NCBI RefSeq assembly: GCF_025698545.1
Contig: NC_068575.1
Coordinates: 55,561,980 to 55,625,979 of the forward strand
Source: Gossypium raimondii
Taxonomy: Eukaryota > Streptophyta > Magnoliopsida > Malvales > Malvaceae
Direction of reading: 5' to 3'
DNA: 64,000 nt
Numbering within the stretch: the first letter of the stretch is position 1; every line of letters starts with the position of its first letter. The position numbers were made by a program, and so were the translations under genes. Positions 1-9,819 of this stretch are shown here, in pieces. The notes under the pieces are model-generated. The model made no database searches and was not told where the DNA came from. It saw only the letters and a program-made list of their open reading frames with translations.

Positions 1-330
1 GATCTGGACCAAAAGGATATTTACACAAAAATCAGCATATGTAAATATATATCGTTCCAAATATTGAACCAAATAAAAGATCCTAATTAAAATCGAAATG
101 AGAATTTCTAGGGTTTTGAGCTAAGCTGGGGAAGTTCAGGGAGAAAACTAGGGTTTTGTTCTGGACATGGAGAAATCAAATTGAAAACGAGCTACCTCGA
201 TCGAAGGAAGTGTGAGAGAGAGAGAGAAGGTTTCGATCTGGAACTATTCTTTTAGCTTCCTTTCTTTCTGTTGTTCTTTTTTTCAATGGATCGATGGGAT
301 AGAAAGAGCACTAGAGAACGCAATTTGCGT
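1..330 (-). other. Probable 5' UTR exon and first intron of a leftward gene, body outside the window
   Basis: Read on the minus strand, this stretch has a CT-rich leader with a (CT)n run near 219-230, then a good splice donor at 195/196. An AT-rich intron follows, and an acceptor of the form TTTTGGTCCAG lies at 4-9, so the next exon would begin at position 3. Two telo-box words (AAACCCTA) sit near 110-118 and 149-157, which is common in promoters and leaders of plant housekeeping and translation genes. No coding sequence is visible, so the product cannot be named. This is inferred from splice-like signals and base composition only; a chance match is possible. Confidence 0.35.
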
Positions 331-357
331 GTTTTTTGGTTTTTTTACCATATTATC

Positions 358-381
358 AAAATAATAATAATAATAATAATT
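358..381. repeat. (AAT)n microsatellite
   Basis: About eight uninterrupted AAT/ATA triplets just upstream of the putative leftward leader. Confidence 0.8.
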
Positions 382-399
382 ACGCGAAACAGTAATAAC

Positions 400-1880
400 A
401 CAAAATCTCGTCTCCGTAACAATTTCTGGGGAAAGCTGGGATAAAAATGTTGAACGGGATAATTTGAAAAACAGAGTACAATATAAATATTAAATAATAT
501 GTTTAGAATTTTAATAAAAATATTAAATATTTTAAAAAATAACAATGAGAATGAGAAGGACATTGATATCATCATATTTGTCAAGAAATTCAATAGCCTC
601 GTCAAGTTTTAAAGGGTTCAGTTCAAAAAATTGCATGTCGCATTGGCAAAAAACCAAATCATATCAAATATGAAGTAGACAAGTCAAGAAGAAAATTACT
701 ATAATCGCTTGGAATGGAGCCTTTCACAACATTTGCTTCCTAGCTTTTGAAGACTTTAAGGTATCATCTACCTTTAGTGAAAAATATGCATTTGATGTGT
801 TAGTTTTAAAATTTTGAGATGATGAATTCTAAAGGTAGTAAAATGAGATCATTTTTTCTTTTTTTAACAAAAAAGTTAATTTGAATTTTTTTTTAGGGTA
901 GGAAATTACAATAATAAAAATATAATTTTATTATTTTAATAGTTTACATCTTTATAATTTTAAAGTATTAAATTAAATTTTATTATTTTAAGGGATCAAA
1001 ATGTGATTTTACTTTTATTAATTTAAATTTTTATAAAATTTAAATAGCCTAAATAAAAAAAAATCATTTTAAGGGGGCTGGACCTAACTACACCCCTGCA
1101 CATTGTTATTATCATGGTCACACAACCTATACTTATCCCAATAAAAGAACTTCGTTTAAAATTAAAAATGTATGGGTTTCTAAAGAAGCAAGAGATGCTA
1201 CAACTAGTCTTCAAATACTCAATTTAGGTACAAAAATTCAAGTGATTGTCGTGTATTAGAATACTGAGAAGTAAAATGATGGGTAACTTTTAAACCATAT
1301 ATCTTATTGAATATAAATTGTCGACGTCCATTAGTACTTTGTTTTATTTTGAGCTTTAATAGTCTTTATTTATGTTTTAAAATGTTTTCTCGATATATGA
1401 GGAAGACATATAATTGAATATATGTTAATGCATTTACTATTTAGTTAATTAGTGAGAAAATTAAGATTAATGATATGGGATAATCTCAAATTTATTTTTG
1501 ATTTGGTTGATTGATTTTAGATTGGTTATGAATACATCTTAAAATAAGGAAAGTTATAAGAATCTTAAAATAGATTTACCTTGTCCTTACTTTCTTACAT
1601 GTCTAGGTCATACAATGTAGTTTCAAGAAGTATATTGCTTATTACACATGTTTTTAATAACCTATGGTTTTGCTATGTTACGTTTTGTGATCTTTTCATC
1701 TCAAATGTGTTTTGATAAAACTTTAATGGGGAGAAGAAGAGAAAAACTACACATGCTTATATATTTTTTAAGGGTAAATTACATTGACTTTTCTTTTCTT
1801 TTTTTGTCATCTAACTATAAAAAATTATAAAATGGTTGGTAAACAATAATTATGGTTTTTTAAGTCTGAAAGAGAAGTCA
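400..1880. other. AT-rich intergenic DNA, no gene seen
   Basis: Open frames here are short and low in complexity. The part at 890-1080 looks like a decayed insertion (repeated poly-T/A and ATTTTATTATTTTAA words), but no ends can be defined. Confidence 0.5.
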
Positions 1881-1882
1881 CT

Positions 1883-2080
1883 GAAGTGTTTTGCCTGCTT
1901 AGCTGTATAGTTCTTAGAGCAGTCAAACCTTATAATAGTTTTCATGCAGCAAGATAATCCATATCCTCCATCTTTAACGAGCCACACAAGTCAAAGTGCT
2001 TATGCTTAATATTTAGAACATGATCTGTTTGTCTTCATACTATGCTGCTAGATTTGTCCAGTTGGATGTGGATATTTAGC
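1883..2080 (+). repeat. Second copy of a STE24 intron-10 segment
   Basis: This segment matches 15333-15592, inside intron 10 of the STE24 gene 13.4 kb downstream, in the same orientation. Shared landmarks in the same order are TGCCTGCTTAGC, CATGCAGCAAGATAATCC, GAGCCACACAAGTCAA and the end GCTAGATTTGTC...TGTGGATAT. The intron copy has two extra stretches (about 41 bp near 15421-15461 and about 23 bp near 15497-15519). The match stops where the CACTA subterminal repeats begin, near 2081. It could be a captured or duplicated piece of STE24, or a dispersed repeat present in both places. Confidence 0.75.
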
Positions 2081-2086
2081 TTTGAC

Positions 2087-2340
2087 AAGCGCCGCAAAAA
2101 ACGCTGTTATTGAACGTGTCGTTAACTTTTGCGGCGTTTTTAGAAATAAACGCCGCTAAAAGTCATGACCTTTAGCAGCGCTTTCACACAAACGCCTTAT
2201 AGAATACGATCTTTAGCGGCGCTTTTCCCACAAACGCCGCTATAGACCATGACCTTTAGCGGCGCTTTTTATCATAAACGCCGCTATAGAACAAACCTTT
2301 AGCGACGCTTCTCGTAAAAACGCCACTAAAAACATATCAT
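2087..2340. repeat. Left subterminal repeat cluster of the CACTA element
   Basis: Six or more copies of 10-15-bp units of the form TTTAGCGGCGCTTTT and the reverse complement AAACGCCGCTATAG lie about 35-60 bp apart. Some are diverged (GCGACGC, GCAGCGC). Confidence 0.85.
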
Positions 2341-3415
2341 GCAAAAAAATTATTTTAATCAAATAATATTTATTTTTATGATAAATATTATATTATGTTT
2401 TATTTTTAAAATTTGAACTTTAAATATACTTTTAAGGATAAATAAAAAATATTATTTAAATTAAATTTTCTATGAAAATGATAAAATAAGGCAAATAAAG
2501 GAAGCTTAAATAATAATAAAAATTAATAAAAGTGAGAAAACGTAAATAATTAATAAAAATTAAAAATTGTAAACCTCGAAATTTAAGTAAAATCAACACC
2601 AATGCAATGCAAGCCATTGTTGAGTCTAATACAAGTGAACAAACTAAGATCCTAAGAAGAGAATCCTATTTTACTAACAGCAATAAAATATCCATACTTT
2701 GTCCAGTATTTATATCGAAAAATCAGATCAGAAGAAGCAATCTCTTTGCACACCATTTCAATTCCTAGTAAGGCCTTCGAAAGTAGTTGATGAAAGCCGG
2801 CATACACATCCGATCAATCAGCTTTCAGTTTCAGAATTTCCTTGGCGGTCCTTAAACGAAAATAGGGCATAGGGCATGTGTTCCTACATAAGCATGGAAA
2901 AATCCAACTCAGTTCAAAGACAAATAACTAGATATCGTGTTTCAAACGAATGAATGTGCTTGTGAGAGTATCTCCAATATATACTTCTGCCTTTTGTCAT
3001 ATATTTAGGCAGATAGATAATAAATTTTACATCCCAACAACTACTGCCCTGAGTACTAGAGTTTAATCACAGAAAAATCAAAATAAAACATGAACTACAA
3101 GGATAAAAAAATTGTTCCATGGACTTACCTGCTCAAAACAAAGACTTAAGCCTCTGCTATAGAAGTTGATATATAGAATACATAAACATGCCACAATCAA
3201 ACCTGTACATACAGAAAATTGTTTAGGGGGAACAATTCAAATTCTAACACAAAAGGCATATGACACCACTGTATTATCAAAATGTCTATACTTCTACTTG
3301 CAGACATAAAAGTATGCATAAATAACAGATTCGAGAATTCAAGTGCCTCAATAAGGTATGTTTGAGGGGAAATTTTATAAACAAAAAAAACAAGAAACTT
3401 GAACACGATGAGTAC
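2341..3415. other. Interior of CACTA element, no assignable gene
   Basis: The sequence is AT-rich to about 2600. It then becomes more complex on the minus strand (2700-2880) and may be 3' sequence of a captured gene, but I cannot match it to a family. Confidence 0.4.
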
Positions 3416-3517
3416 CTGAAGCACTTCAACAAAATAACTCTGTGCAGCTGCATTTTGTTCGGCAAATCTACAAGCATCTTCTGTTTCCTTTTGATCTTGC
3501 TCAAATCTCATTAAGAT
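3416..3517 (-). pseudogene. Captured exon of a RabGAP/TBC-domain protein (coiled-coil part)
   Basis: Read on the minus strand, an acceptor (TTTCATAG) is followed by 34 codons, starting ILMRFEQDQKETEDACRF and ending YFVEVLQ, and then a donor (GTACTC). It strongly resembles the coiled-coil segment after the TBC domain of plant RabGAP/TBC proteins, which has the pattern LMRVEQEQ..TEDARRFAEQ..AAQRYA..VLQ. Both splice signals survive. With the exon at 3825-3894 it forms an ordered two-exon fragment. No TBC catalytic domain is seen nearby, so it cannot act as a GAP. The family call rests on remembered family sequence. Confidence 0.7.
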
Positions 3518-3824
3518 CTATGAAATATTTAACAAACATCATTATCATAAAGACATACATATCGATAGAAGAAAATAATCTTCAAACTGCTAAGAAAACT
3601 AGCAACTTCCAATTCATGATTCATGAAAACCAGAAACACGGGTTTTTTAGCAAGTTCTGGTAATGCATATTGACATTAAATTTCATGAAGAAGCCTAAGG
3701 TGCCAGGTAAAAGCAAGCAAAATGATTTGCATGACAGGAATTACATAGTTTTATAATTATCTTTAAAAACAAGTCAGAAATTGACTTTAGATTTTGGCAA
3801 ATTGAATAACATATTCCAGTTTAC

Positions 3825-3894
3825 CCTAGCACATAATTGGCGTCGATTGTCCTGCTTAACCATCTCCATCAATGCTGTCTCCAGTTCATCAAAT
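3825..3894 (-). pseudogene. Captured exon of the same RabGAP/TBC-domain gene
   Basis: On the minus strand, an acceptor (TTAG) is followed by 70 nt encoding FDELETALMEMVKQDNRRQL-CAR, then donor GTAAAC. The pattern ELETALMEMVKQDNRRQLSAR is a hallmark of the coiled coil in plant RabGAP/TBC proteins. It lies immediately upstream (in gene sense) of the exon at 3416-3517, which is the native order. The exon between them in the native gene (EQLEQEV...) was not found, so the fragment may have lost an exon. Confidence 0.75.
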
Positions 3895-5200
3895 CTAATA
3901 CAAGTGAGGAATTCAATGTCACATTTGTCAAGGGTTATTTCAGCTGAAGAAAAACAATTCTAAAATAAATAACAGATAAGTTCCTCCTTAAAATGCAAAG
4001 ATTAAATAGTCACTTACTTATATCCAATTTATAAAACATTATGACATAGCAGGGGTAAAAAGCAACCTGTAACCAAGAAAATAAATTACATTTCCTCTGC
4101 GGTCTATAGAGAACTGACAATCGAAGAACCAAAAGTAATAGACATAATATAAATTATTAACCTGAGAACAGCTGATCTTTTCTCTTTTGTACCATTATTT
4201 TCTTTTAAAAATATTACCATAATAACGATGGTGATTTTTATTTTCTTTAATGTTTTTTACATTCAAAATTATATTTATTCAGTTAAAATAGTACAAATTA
4301 AAACTCAAAAAATATTAACATATAAAATAAAAAAAAGTTTAAAAGATGAATAATGTAGACAAACCTAACAATTTTATATGGATATAATGAATTCCTATTA
4401 ATATATATAAATGCATATAAAGAAATAAATCAACTTTATGATTTTCCAACCAAATTCCTTATTTTCAAACCAAACTAAGAAAATCATAAATGGGCATACA
4501 CGTTAAACATTTCATCCTCTTCCATTGTTTTATTTTTTATCACCTAGAGTCGGTTAAGGACAATAACCTAGATATGGAAAATAAAAATTAAGGACACAAG
4601 TCTAGTTTAAAGCTTACGGTTAATGGCCAACCCTTCAACGGAAGGCTACCAACTCCAAGGTTCAGAAGAAAAGTAAGCATGGAAGTATAAGAATATATAC
4701 AAGAATACCTCGATTTAATAAACTACAGAAGCAAAGGTTATTATATATGGTGCCTTCATTTTAAAAGAGAAATGAACCAGACAAAATAGAAACAGCAACT
4801 TCATGCAGTATTTTTTTAGAGTAGCTAGATTTAGCAAACGACAGTGCCAAACTAGAGAATCACCCAATTATCTTAAGTTACAGCGCACTAAGCATATTTT
4901 ACAGTAGCCCACAAGCAAACACCTAATCTACTAGCTTTCCTTTTGAAATATTTGGGATCATATTGGCCAAATTTAGAAGCATGTGAGTTGAATAAGGTAA
5001 GAAAGATAAGACGGACTGTGATGAAACCAAATATAATTTTTTTTGTAGAGGCTGAATGGAAATGACATAATGTTATAGTAAATCAATAAATCCATGACAA
5101 GATAATTAGAAGTTAGGTTATGGAAATGAAACTCATTAGTATGTAGCAAGGTGAATGGTGCAAAGTGAATATAAAACCAGTAGTTACAAAGAGTACATGT
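3895..5200. other. CACTA interior, intron-like AT-rich DNA
   Basis: No further exon could be matched. 4190-4450 is low-complexity AT. 4500-4900 is more complex but has no recognisable protein. Confidence 0.4.
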
Positions 5201-5311
5201 ATTTCCTATTCCAGGTTTTGACTGCATGATTCCCTGTCCATAAATTGAGGGATCCATGGGCATGGCTCTCTGTGGACTGCACAAATTCACGTCACCTTTA
5301 ATGTCTTGCAA

Positions 5312-5312
<1 letters not shown>
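5201..5312 (-). pseudogene. Captured fragment of a LEUNIG/LUH-type transcriptional corepressor
   Basis: The minus-strand frame reads TLQDIKGDVN, then QRAMPMDPSIYGQGIMQSK and PGIGN. This resembles the linker of plant LEUNIG/LEUNIG_HOMOLOG corepressors (STPDIKGE.NP.L..RAMP.DPS.YGQGI.QSK.G..), which lies between the N-terminal LUFS domain and the WD40 repeats. The match ends at GIGN (minus-strand position 5201). On the other side it abuts a (TA)n tract. It is a single exon fragment and non-functional alone. The family call is from memory and should be checked. Confidence 0.6.

Positions 5313-5313
<1 letters not shown>

Positions 5314-5344
<31 letters not shown>
5314..5344. repeat. (TA)n microsatellite at a fragment junction
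   Basis: About 15 TA units lie exactly at the end of the LEUNIG-like fragment. Confidence 0.85.
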
Positions 5345-5346
<2 letters not shown>

Positions 5347-5589
5347 TTCAAGAAACAGAAAGAGATTGATTGCAAAATGTTGCAGCAAATACAGAAAGAA
5401 CTTTTTCCAACTAGCAAAAAAGAGTTAGTAGAATCAATGCCTGAATTTGTTGCAATGCTGCACTTACACTTCCTTGATTTCCTTGAACCAACTGACTGCA
5501 TCAAAAATGATGATTGTATGTATGTGCCTAACATGAATATGACATATAGTGAATGAAAATTTATTTATGTGCCTAACATCTTGAGCAAC

Positions 5590-5691
5590 AGTCATAGTTC
5601 CATCAACTACAATCGACCCCTGACTAATATCTTGAGCAAAAATCACAGGAATCGAAGACACAAATAAGAGCCAACCGAAGCACAGTTCCAT
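5590..5691 (-). pseudogene. Captured first coding exon of a heparanase-like (GH79) gene
   Basis: On the minus strand, an acceptor-like TTACAG is followed by ATG and a frame beginning MELCFGWLLFVSSIPVIFAQ, a signal peptide. The mature start then reads DISQGSIVVDGTMTVA. The pattern G.I.VDGT..IA just after the signal peptide is characteristic of plant heparanase-like (beta-glucuronidase, GH79) proteins. After TVA the match stops and the frame runs into unrelated sequence. A local repeat, TGCTCAAGATRTTAG, is at the junction. The catalytic domain is absent. Confidence 0.65.
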
Positions 5692-6424
5692 TCTGTAAAT
5701 CGATTATAAGGGCCTCACTCACTTCCACCGTACTGTATTAACTATTATGTTAACTACGAATTAACGATATAAGATAGTATCAAAAACTGAACATCTATGG
5801 TGGAATTCTGTATGAAATGATTGAAATCAAAAGTATATTTTAAACAACAAAAAAGGCGAAAACTTTCAAGTTTCAGACAGCAAGTTGTCCTAAACCACAC
5901 AGTTTATCACCTGTCTTTCCAGGTTATTAATAACTTGTAAGAAATCATTCTTTAATACCTTGGTCAGGTGTTCGTTCTACCTATTTGACTGCAAATTCCC
6001 ACTTAGAGAATTTATATTTCCAATATCAATTTCAACAATCTTTAATCCTTGCAAAGGTAATGAGGTGAATAATACATACATATACATATATTAGGTCTCA
6101 ATGTATCATGCCTTAACACATAATCAAACATATATGCCTGAAGAATGGGATAAGAAATAAAAGAAGTAGCAGATCCAGAAAAGCAATCTAAGTTTCAAAT
6201 TTAAACCCAGAAAAGAACCCCAAAAGAAAAGAACCCCAAATAGAAATAAAAACCTAGAAAAGAAGCTAACTAACCTCCAAAAGAAAGAAGCTAGAAAACA
6301 TCAATTGGGAAAAAGCAAAGAAAATGCAGTGAAGTTATCTTTGGAAACAAACAGACCCACCAACAGTATAGAACAAGCTATAGTTTTGGTTTAGCCAAAA
6401 TAGAAAGCTCGGATCTGTTTAGGC

Positions 6425-6700
6425 TTAGGCTGGTGGTGTTGTTTCTTTTGTTCTGAAAGACAAGATAAACATGTTTGGTGGAATGGGTGGGGACTCGTAT
6501 TTGTCGGTTAGCCATTGGAGAGCAGAAGAAGAAAGGGAAGTAGAGAAAACGATGAAGAAGGAGTTTAAAACATCGTCGTCTGGTAGCGAGATGGAAAGCT
6601 GGGTTCCTTTGATAGGGTCAGGTGAAGAGGAAAGAGAGAAAGGGAGAGGGGAAAGAGTAATAGGAGAAAGAACTTGGTGAATGGAAAGGGAACGGGTATC
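6425..6700 (-). other. Open minus-strand frame of about 85 codons without start, unidentified
   Basis: The frame includes PDPIKGTQLSISLPDDDVLN and a Ser-rich hydrophobic stretch, and ends at TAA near 6425. It looks more protein-like than its surroundings but has no Met start, and I recognise no family. It may be another captured exon or 5' leader. The plus strand also has a short acidic frame (6471-6680), which is probably incidental. Confidence 0.2.
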
Positions 6701-6849
6701 AAAAGAAGTTCACAACATTGTTGGCCATGGGAAAATTAGGGATTTCACAGGGGAAATTTTTTGTAAAGTGGCGCGATTTCTCAAAGTAAAATGATTTTCG
6801 CGGGGTTTTTTACTTTTTGCGGCGTTTAACATAAAAATGTCACAAAAAA

Positions 6850-7319
6850 TTATTTTATTTTGAACAAAACGATATTATTTTGCTCTACTAAAAATTTTTT
6901 ATTTTGCTAACTAAAATATAGCTATTTTGCTACATGTTTAATGTGGAATGATTTTAGTTTTTGTATTTCATTTTTATTTGTTATAAATTGGTCATATCTA
7001 AAATAGATATTGACCTATCCATATGATCAATCTGTTTTATTAATTTTTTAAATCTAATATTTAAATTATCAAATGGTTTAAACCATTTAATCTAAATTTA
7101 GATTAAATATTTTTAAATATAAAACATTAATTAATTGTATAAAATTTCATCATTTAACAAAACTAAAGTAATCCTTAAATCTTAAATCATTTAATATATA
7201 TAAAATTGATCTATTATATCTTAAATAACTTAAACTATAATCATAATTTTAATATATTAAAATTAATATTATCTTTTATAATTATATAAGAAATTATTTA
7301 ATATATAAATTAAAAATAT
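6850..7319. other. AT-rich CACTA interior, nothing recognised
   Basis: Low-complexity A/T sequence with no open frame of note. Confidence 0.5.
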
Positions 7320-7324
7320 CGATT

Positions 7325-7880
7325 CATCTAAACCCTAAACCCTTAATCCCTATCTCCTAAACCCTAAATCATACAACATAAACCCTAAAACCCCTAACCC
7401 CTATTTTACAATTATATAAGAACTTAATTAATATATAAATTAAAAAATACTAATTAATCTAAACAAAACCTTAACCCAGCCCGAATCCCTAAACTCTAAA
7501 TTACTAACTCTTAACCTTTAAGCCCTAACCCCTAACCACAAACCCCTAACCACAACTACTAACCCTAAACCTTATTTAATATATAAATTAAAAAATACTA
7601 ATTAATCTAAACCATAAACCCTAACTCGAATTCCTACCCCTAACCCTAAACCTTATTTAATATAAATTAAAGCACACTAATTAATCTAAACCTTAAATCC
7701 TAACTTGACACCGAATTCATAAACCCTAAATCTCTAACTCTTAATCTCTAACCCTAATCCCTAAACCACAACCTTTAAACAAGAACCCCTAATTCATAAT
7801 CCCCAAATCCATAATATATAAACCTTAAAATTGTAACTCCTAAACCGCCTTAAATTCTAAATTAATCATATACCCTAAAC
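7325..7880. repeat. Degenerate telomere-like CCCTAAA repeat block
   Basis: There are dozens of CCCTAAA / CCTAAAC / CCCTAACC words, the plant telomere repeat on its C-rich strand, mixed with TTAATATATAAATTAAA spacers. The repeat is too degenerate for a working telomere. It lies inside the CACTA element, between the inner and right subterminal repeats. Confidence 0.75.
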
Positions 7881-8037
7881 CATATATATTAAACCCTAAA
7901 CTATAATGATAATTAATTACCCAAATCCATAATATATAAACCTTAAAATTGTAACTCCTAAACCGCCTTAAATTCTAAATTAACCATATACCCTAAACCA
8001 TATATATTAAACCCTAAACTATAATGATAATTAATTA
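7802..8037. repeat. 118-bp tandem duplication
   Basis: The unit starting CCCAAATCCATAATATATAA occurs at 7802 and again at 7920, nearly identical for its full length (one clear difference, ATCATATA versus ACCATATA). Confidence 0.9.
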
Positions 8038-8324
8038 AATATTTTAAAATTAATACTATCGTATCATTTACAATTATATATGAAATTATTTAATATATAA
8101 ATTAAAATCAATCAGTCATGTACCCAAAAATTTTTAAAATTATTTAAATAATAATATTTTAATTTTTCCATTTTAACAAATATTTTTCTATGTTTTTATT
8201 TCAATTTATTTATATACGTGTCATTATTTCAAATTTATCCGTTTTTAACAAATATTCAATTAAAAATAAATTGAATTTTAATTAATATAAATAAACAATT
8301 TAAATAATAATTAGACAGATAAAC

Positions 8325-8630
8325 TGTTTTTGCGGCGCTTTTTCAAAAACTCCGCTAAAGCACTGAGCATTAGCTGCGCTTCTCCAAAAACGCCGCTAAA
8401 GCTCGGAGCATTAGCGGCGCTTCTCAAAAAACACCGCTAAAGACCGGAGCATTAGCGGCGCTTCTCTAAAAACGCCGCTAAAGCCCTGAAAGGTCAAAAA
8501 AAATGATGTCGTTGGGCTTAGGTTTTTTGCAGCGTTTTTTGTAAAGCGCCGCTAATGCTCAATTTTTAGCGGCGTTTTTTTATCTAAACGTCACAATAAA
8601 GCGCCGATAAAAACTTGTTTTGGTGTAGTG
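8325..8630. repeat. Right subterminal repeats and terminus of the CACTA element
   Basis: About ten GCGGCGCTT / AAACGCCGCTAAAG units in both orientations end at TTGGTGTAGTG (8620-8630). The bases following are ATG, the expected size for a 3-bp CACTA target duplication, but the partner on the left is missing. Confidence 0.85.
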
Positions 8631-8650
8631 ATGGTACAAAAAAAAACAGC

Positions 8651-9815
8651 TGAATAAAGGGCTTGCCACAGGCAGCACCAACATGTTCGTATTTCAGCCA
8701 TTTGTTCGTATTTTTTTCCCCGGATTTTACTACTTTAAAAAATATACTATTTTCTAATTTATTATTTTACATCATTTTAGTACATTATGTTTGAAATGTA
8801 TTCATTTAGTGTGTTTTTATTGAAAGTAATAAAATCCGTAAAAAATACTGAACAAAGGGCGAAATAAGAGTTTTTTTAAATTTATTTAAAAACACACTAA
8901 ATGAATACATTTCACACATAATGTACTAAAATAATGTAAAATAATAAAATTTAGAAAATATTATATTTTAAAAATAATAAAATCTGGAAAAAATATGAAT
9001 AAAGGGCGAAATAAAGGTTTTTACTAAATTTATTTAAAAACACAGTAAATTAATACATTTCAAATATAATGTACTAAAATAATGTAAAATAATAAAATTA
9101 AAAATATTATATTTTTATTGAAAGTAATAAAATTTGGGAAAAAATACGAACAAATGGCGAAATAAGGATTTTTTAAATTTATTTAAAAACAGACTAAATG
9201 AATACATTTCAAACATAATGTACTAAAATAATGTAAAATAATAAAATTAGAAAATAGTATATTTTTTAAAGTAATAAAATCCGGAGAAAAAAAAATGAAC
9301 AAAGGGCGAAATAATGGTTTTTAAAATTTATTTAAAAACACAGTAAATTAATACATTTCAAACATAATGTACTAAAATAATGTAAAATAATAAAATACAA
9401 AAATAATATATTTTTATTAAAAGTAATAAAATTCGGAAAAATATGAACAAAGGGCGAAATAAGGATTTTTTAAATTTAAATAAAAACACACTAAATGAAT
9501 ACATTTCAAACATAATGTACTAAAATAATGTAAAATAATAAAATTAGAAAATAGTATATTTTTAAAATAATAAAATCCTAGGAAAAATACGAACAAATGG
9601 CTGAAATAAGAGTTTTTTTAATTTATTTAAAAAACACACTAAATTAATACATTTCAAACATAATGTACTAAAATAATGTAAAATAATAAAATTACAAAAT
9701 AGTATATTTTTTAAAAGTAATAAAATTCGAGAAAAAAATATGAATAAAGAGCCGAAATACGAACAATTGGTGCCGCCTCTGCCACAGCGACCAAAGGTGC
9801 CGCCTGTGGCAGACC
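8651..9815. mobile_element. Candidate repeat element with inverted end motifs and internal 148-bp array
   Basis: The left end has GCCACAGGCAGCACCAA followed by GTTCGTATTTCAGCC. The right end has the inverse order, GAAATACGAAC...TTGGTGCCGCCT and GTGGCAGACC. Between these arms lie the tandem units. The structure suggests a non-autonomous transposable unit, but no clean target-site duplication was found. Confidence 0.45.
8697..9770. repeat. Tandem array of 148-149-bp units, six direct plus one inverted
   Basis: Direct unit starts, marked by AAACACACTAAATGAATAC and variants, are at about 8890, 9038, 9187, 9336, 9484 and 9632. An inverted unit lies at 8697-8830. Each unit holds TAATGTACTAAAATAATG, a TAATAAAATCCGG-like word and AACAAAGGGCGAAATAAGG. 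Units 1, 3 and 5 share CTAAATGAAT and units 2 and 4 share GTAAATTAAT, so the array seems to have grown partly by dimers. Confidence 0.9.
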
Positions 9816-9819
9816 CTTC

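Larger units (their letters stand above)
2081..8630. mobile_element. Degenerate non-autonomous CACTA (En/Spm-type) element carrying host gene fragments
   Basis: The right end reads, on the minus strand, CACTACACCAAAACAAG, a typical CACTA terminus, at 8614-8630. Inside both ends are clustered subterminal repeats in both orientations, of the form GCGGCGCTTTT / AAACGCCGCTAAAG (2087-2340 and 8325-8605). This is the usual architecture of CACTA elements, whose transposase binds subterminal repeats. The left end has the subterminal repeats but no CACTA terminus, so it is truncated or rearranged. No transposase (TNP2-like) reading frame is visible. The roughly 6.5-kb interior holds minus-strand exon fragments of at least three unrelated plant genes, a telomere-like block and a tandem duplication. 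A further GCGGCGTTT patch at 6760-6850 suggests that 2081-6850 and 6850-8630 may be separate pieces. Confidence 0.7.

Noticed and set aside
345..605. 86-codon minus-strand frame rich in Phe/Ile
   Set aside because: Low-complexity translation of AT-rich DNA with no family resemblance.
6471..6680. Plus-strand acidic frame starting MFGGMGGDSYLS
   Set aside because: No recognised family, lies inside the CACTA element, and the opposite strand looks more protein-like.
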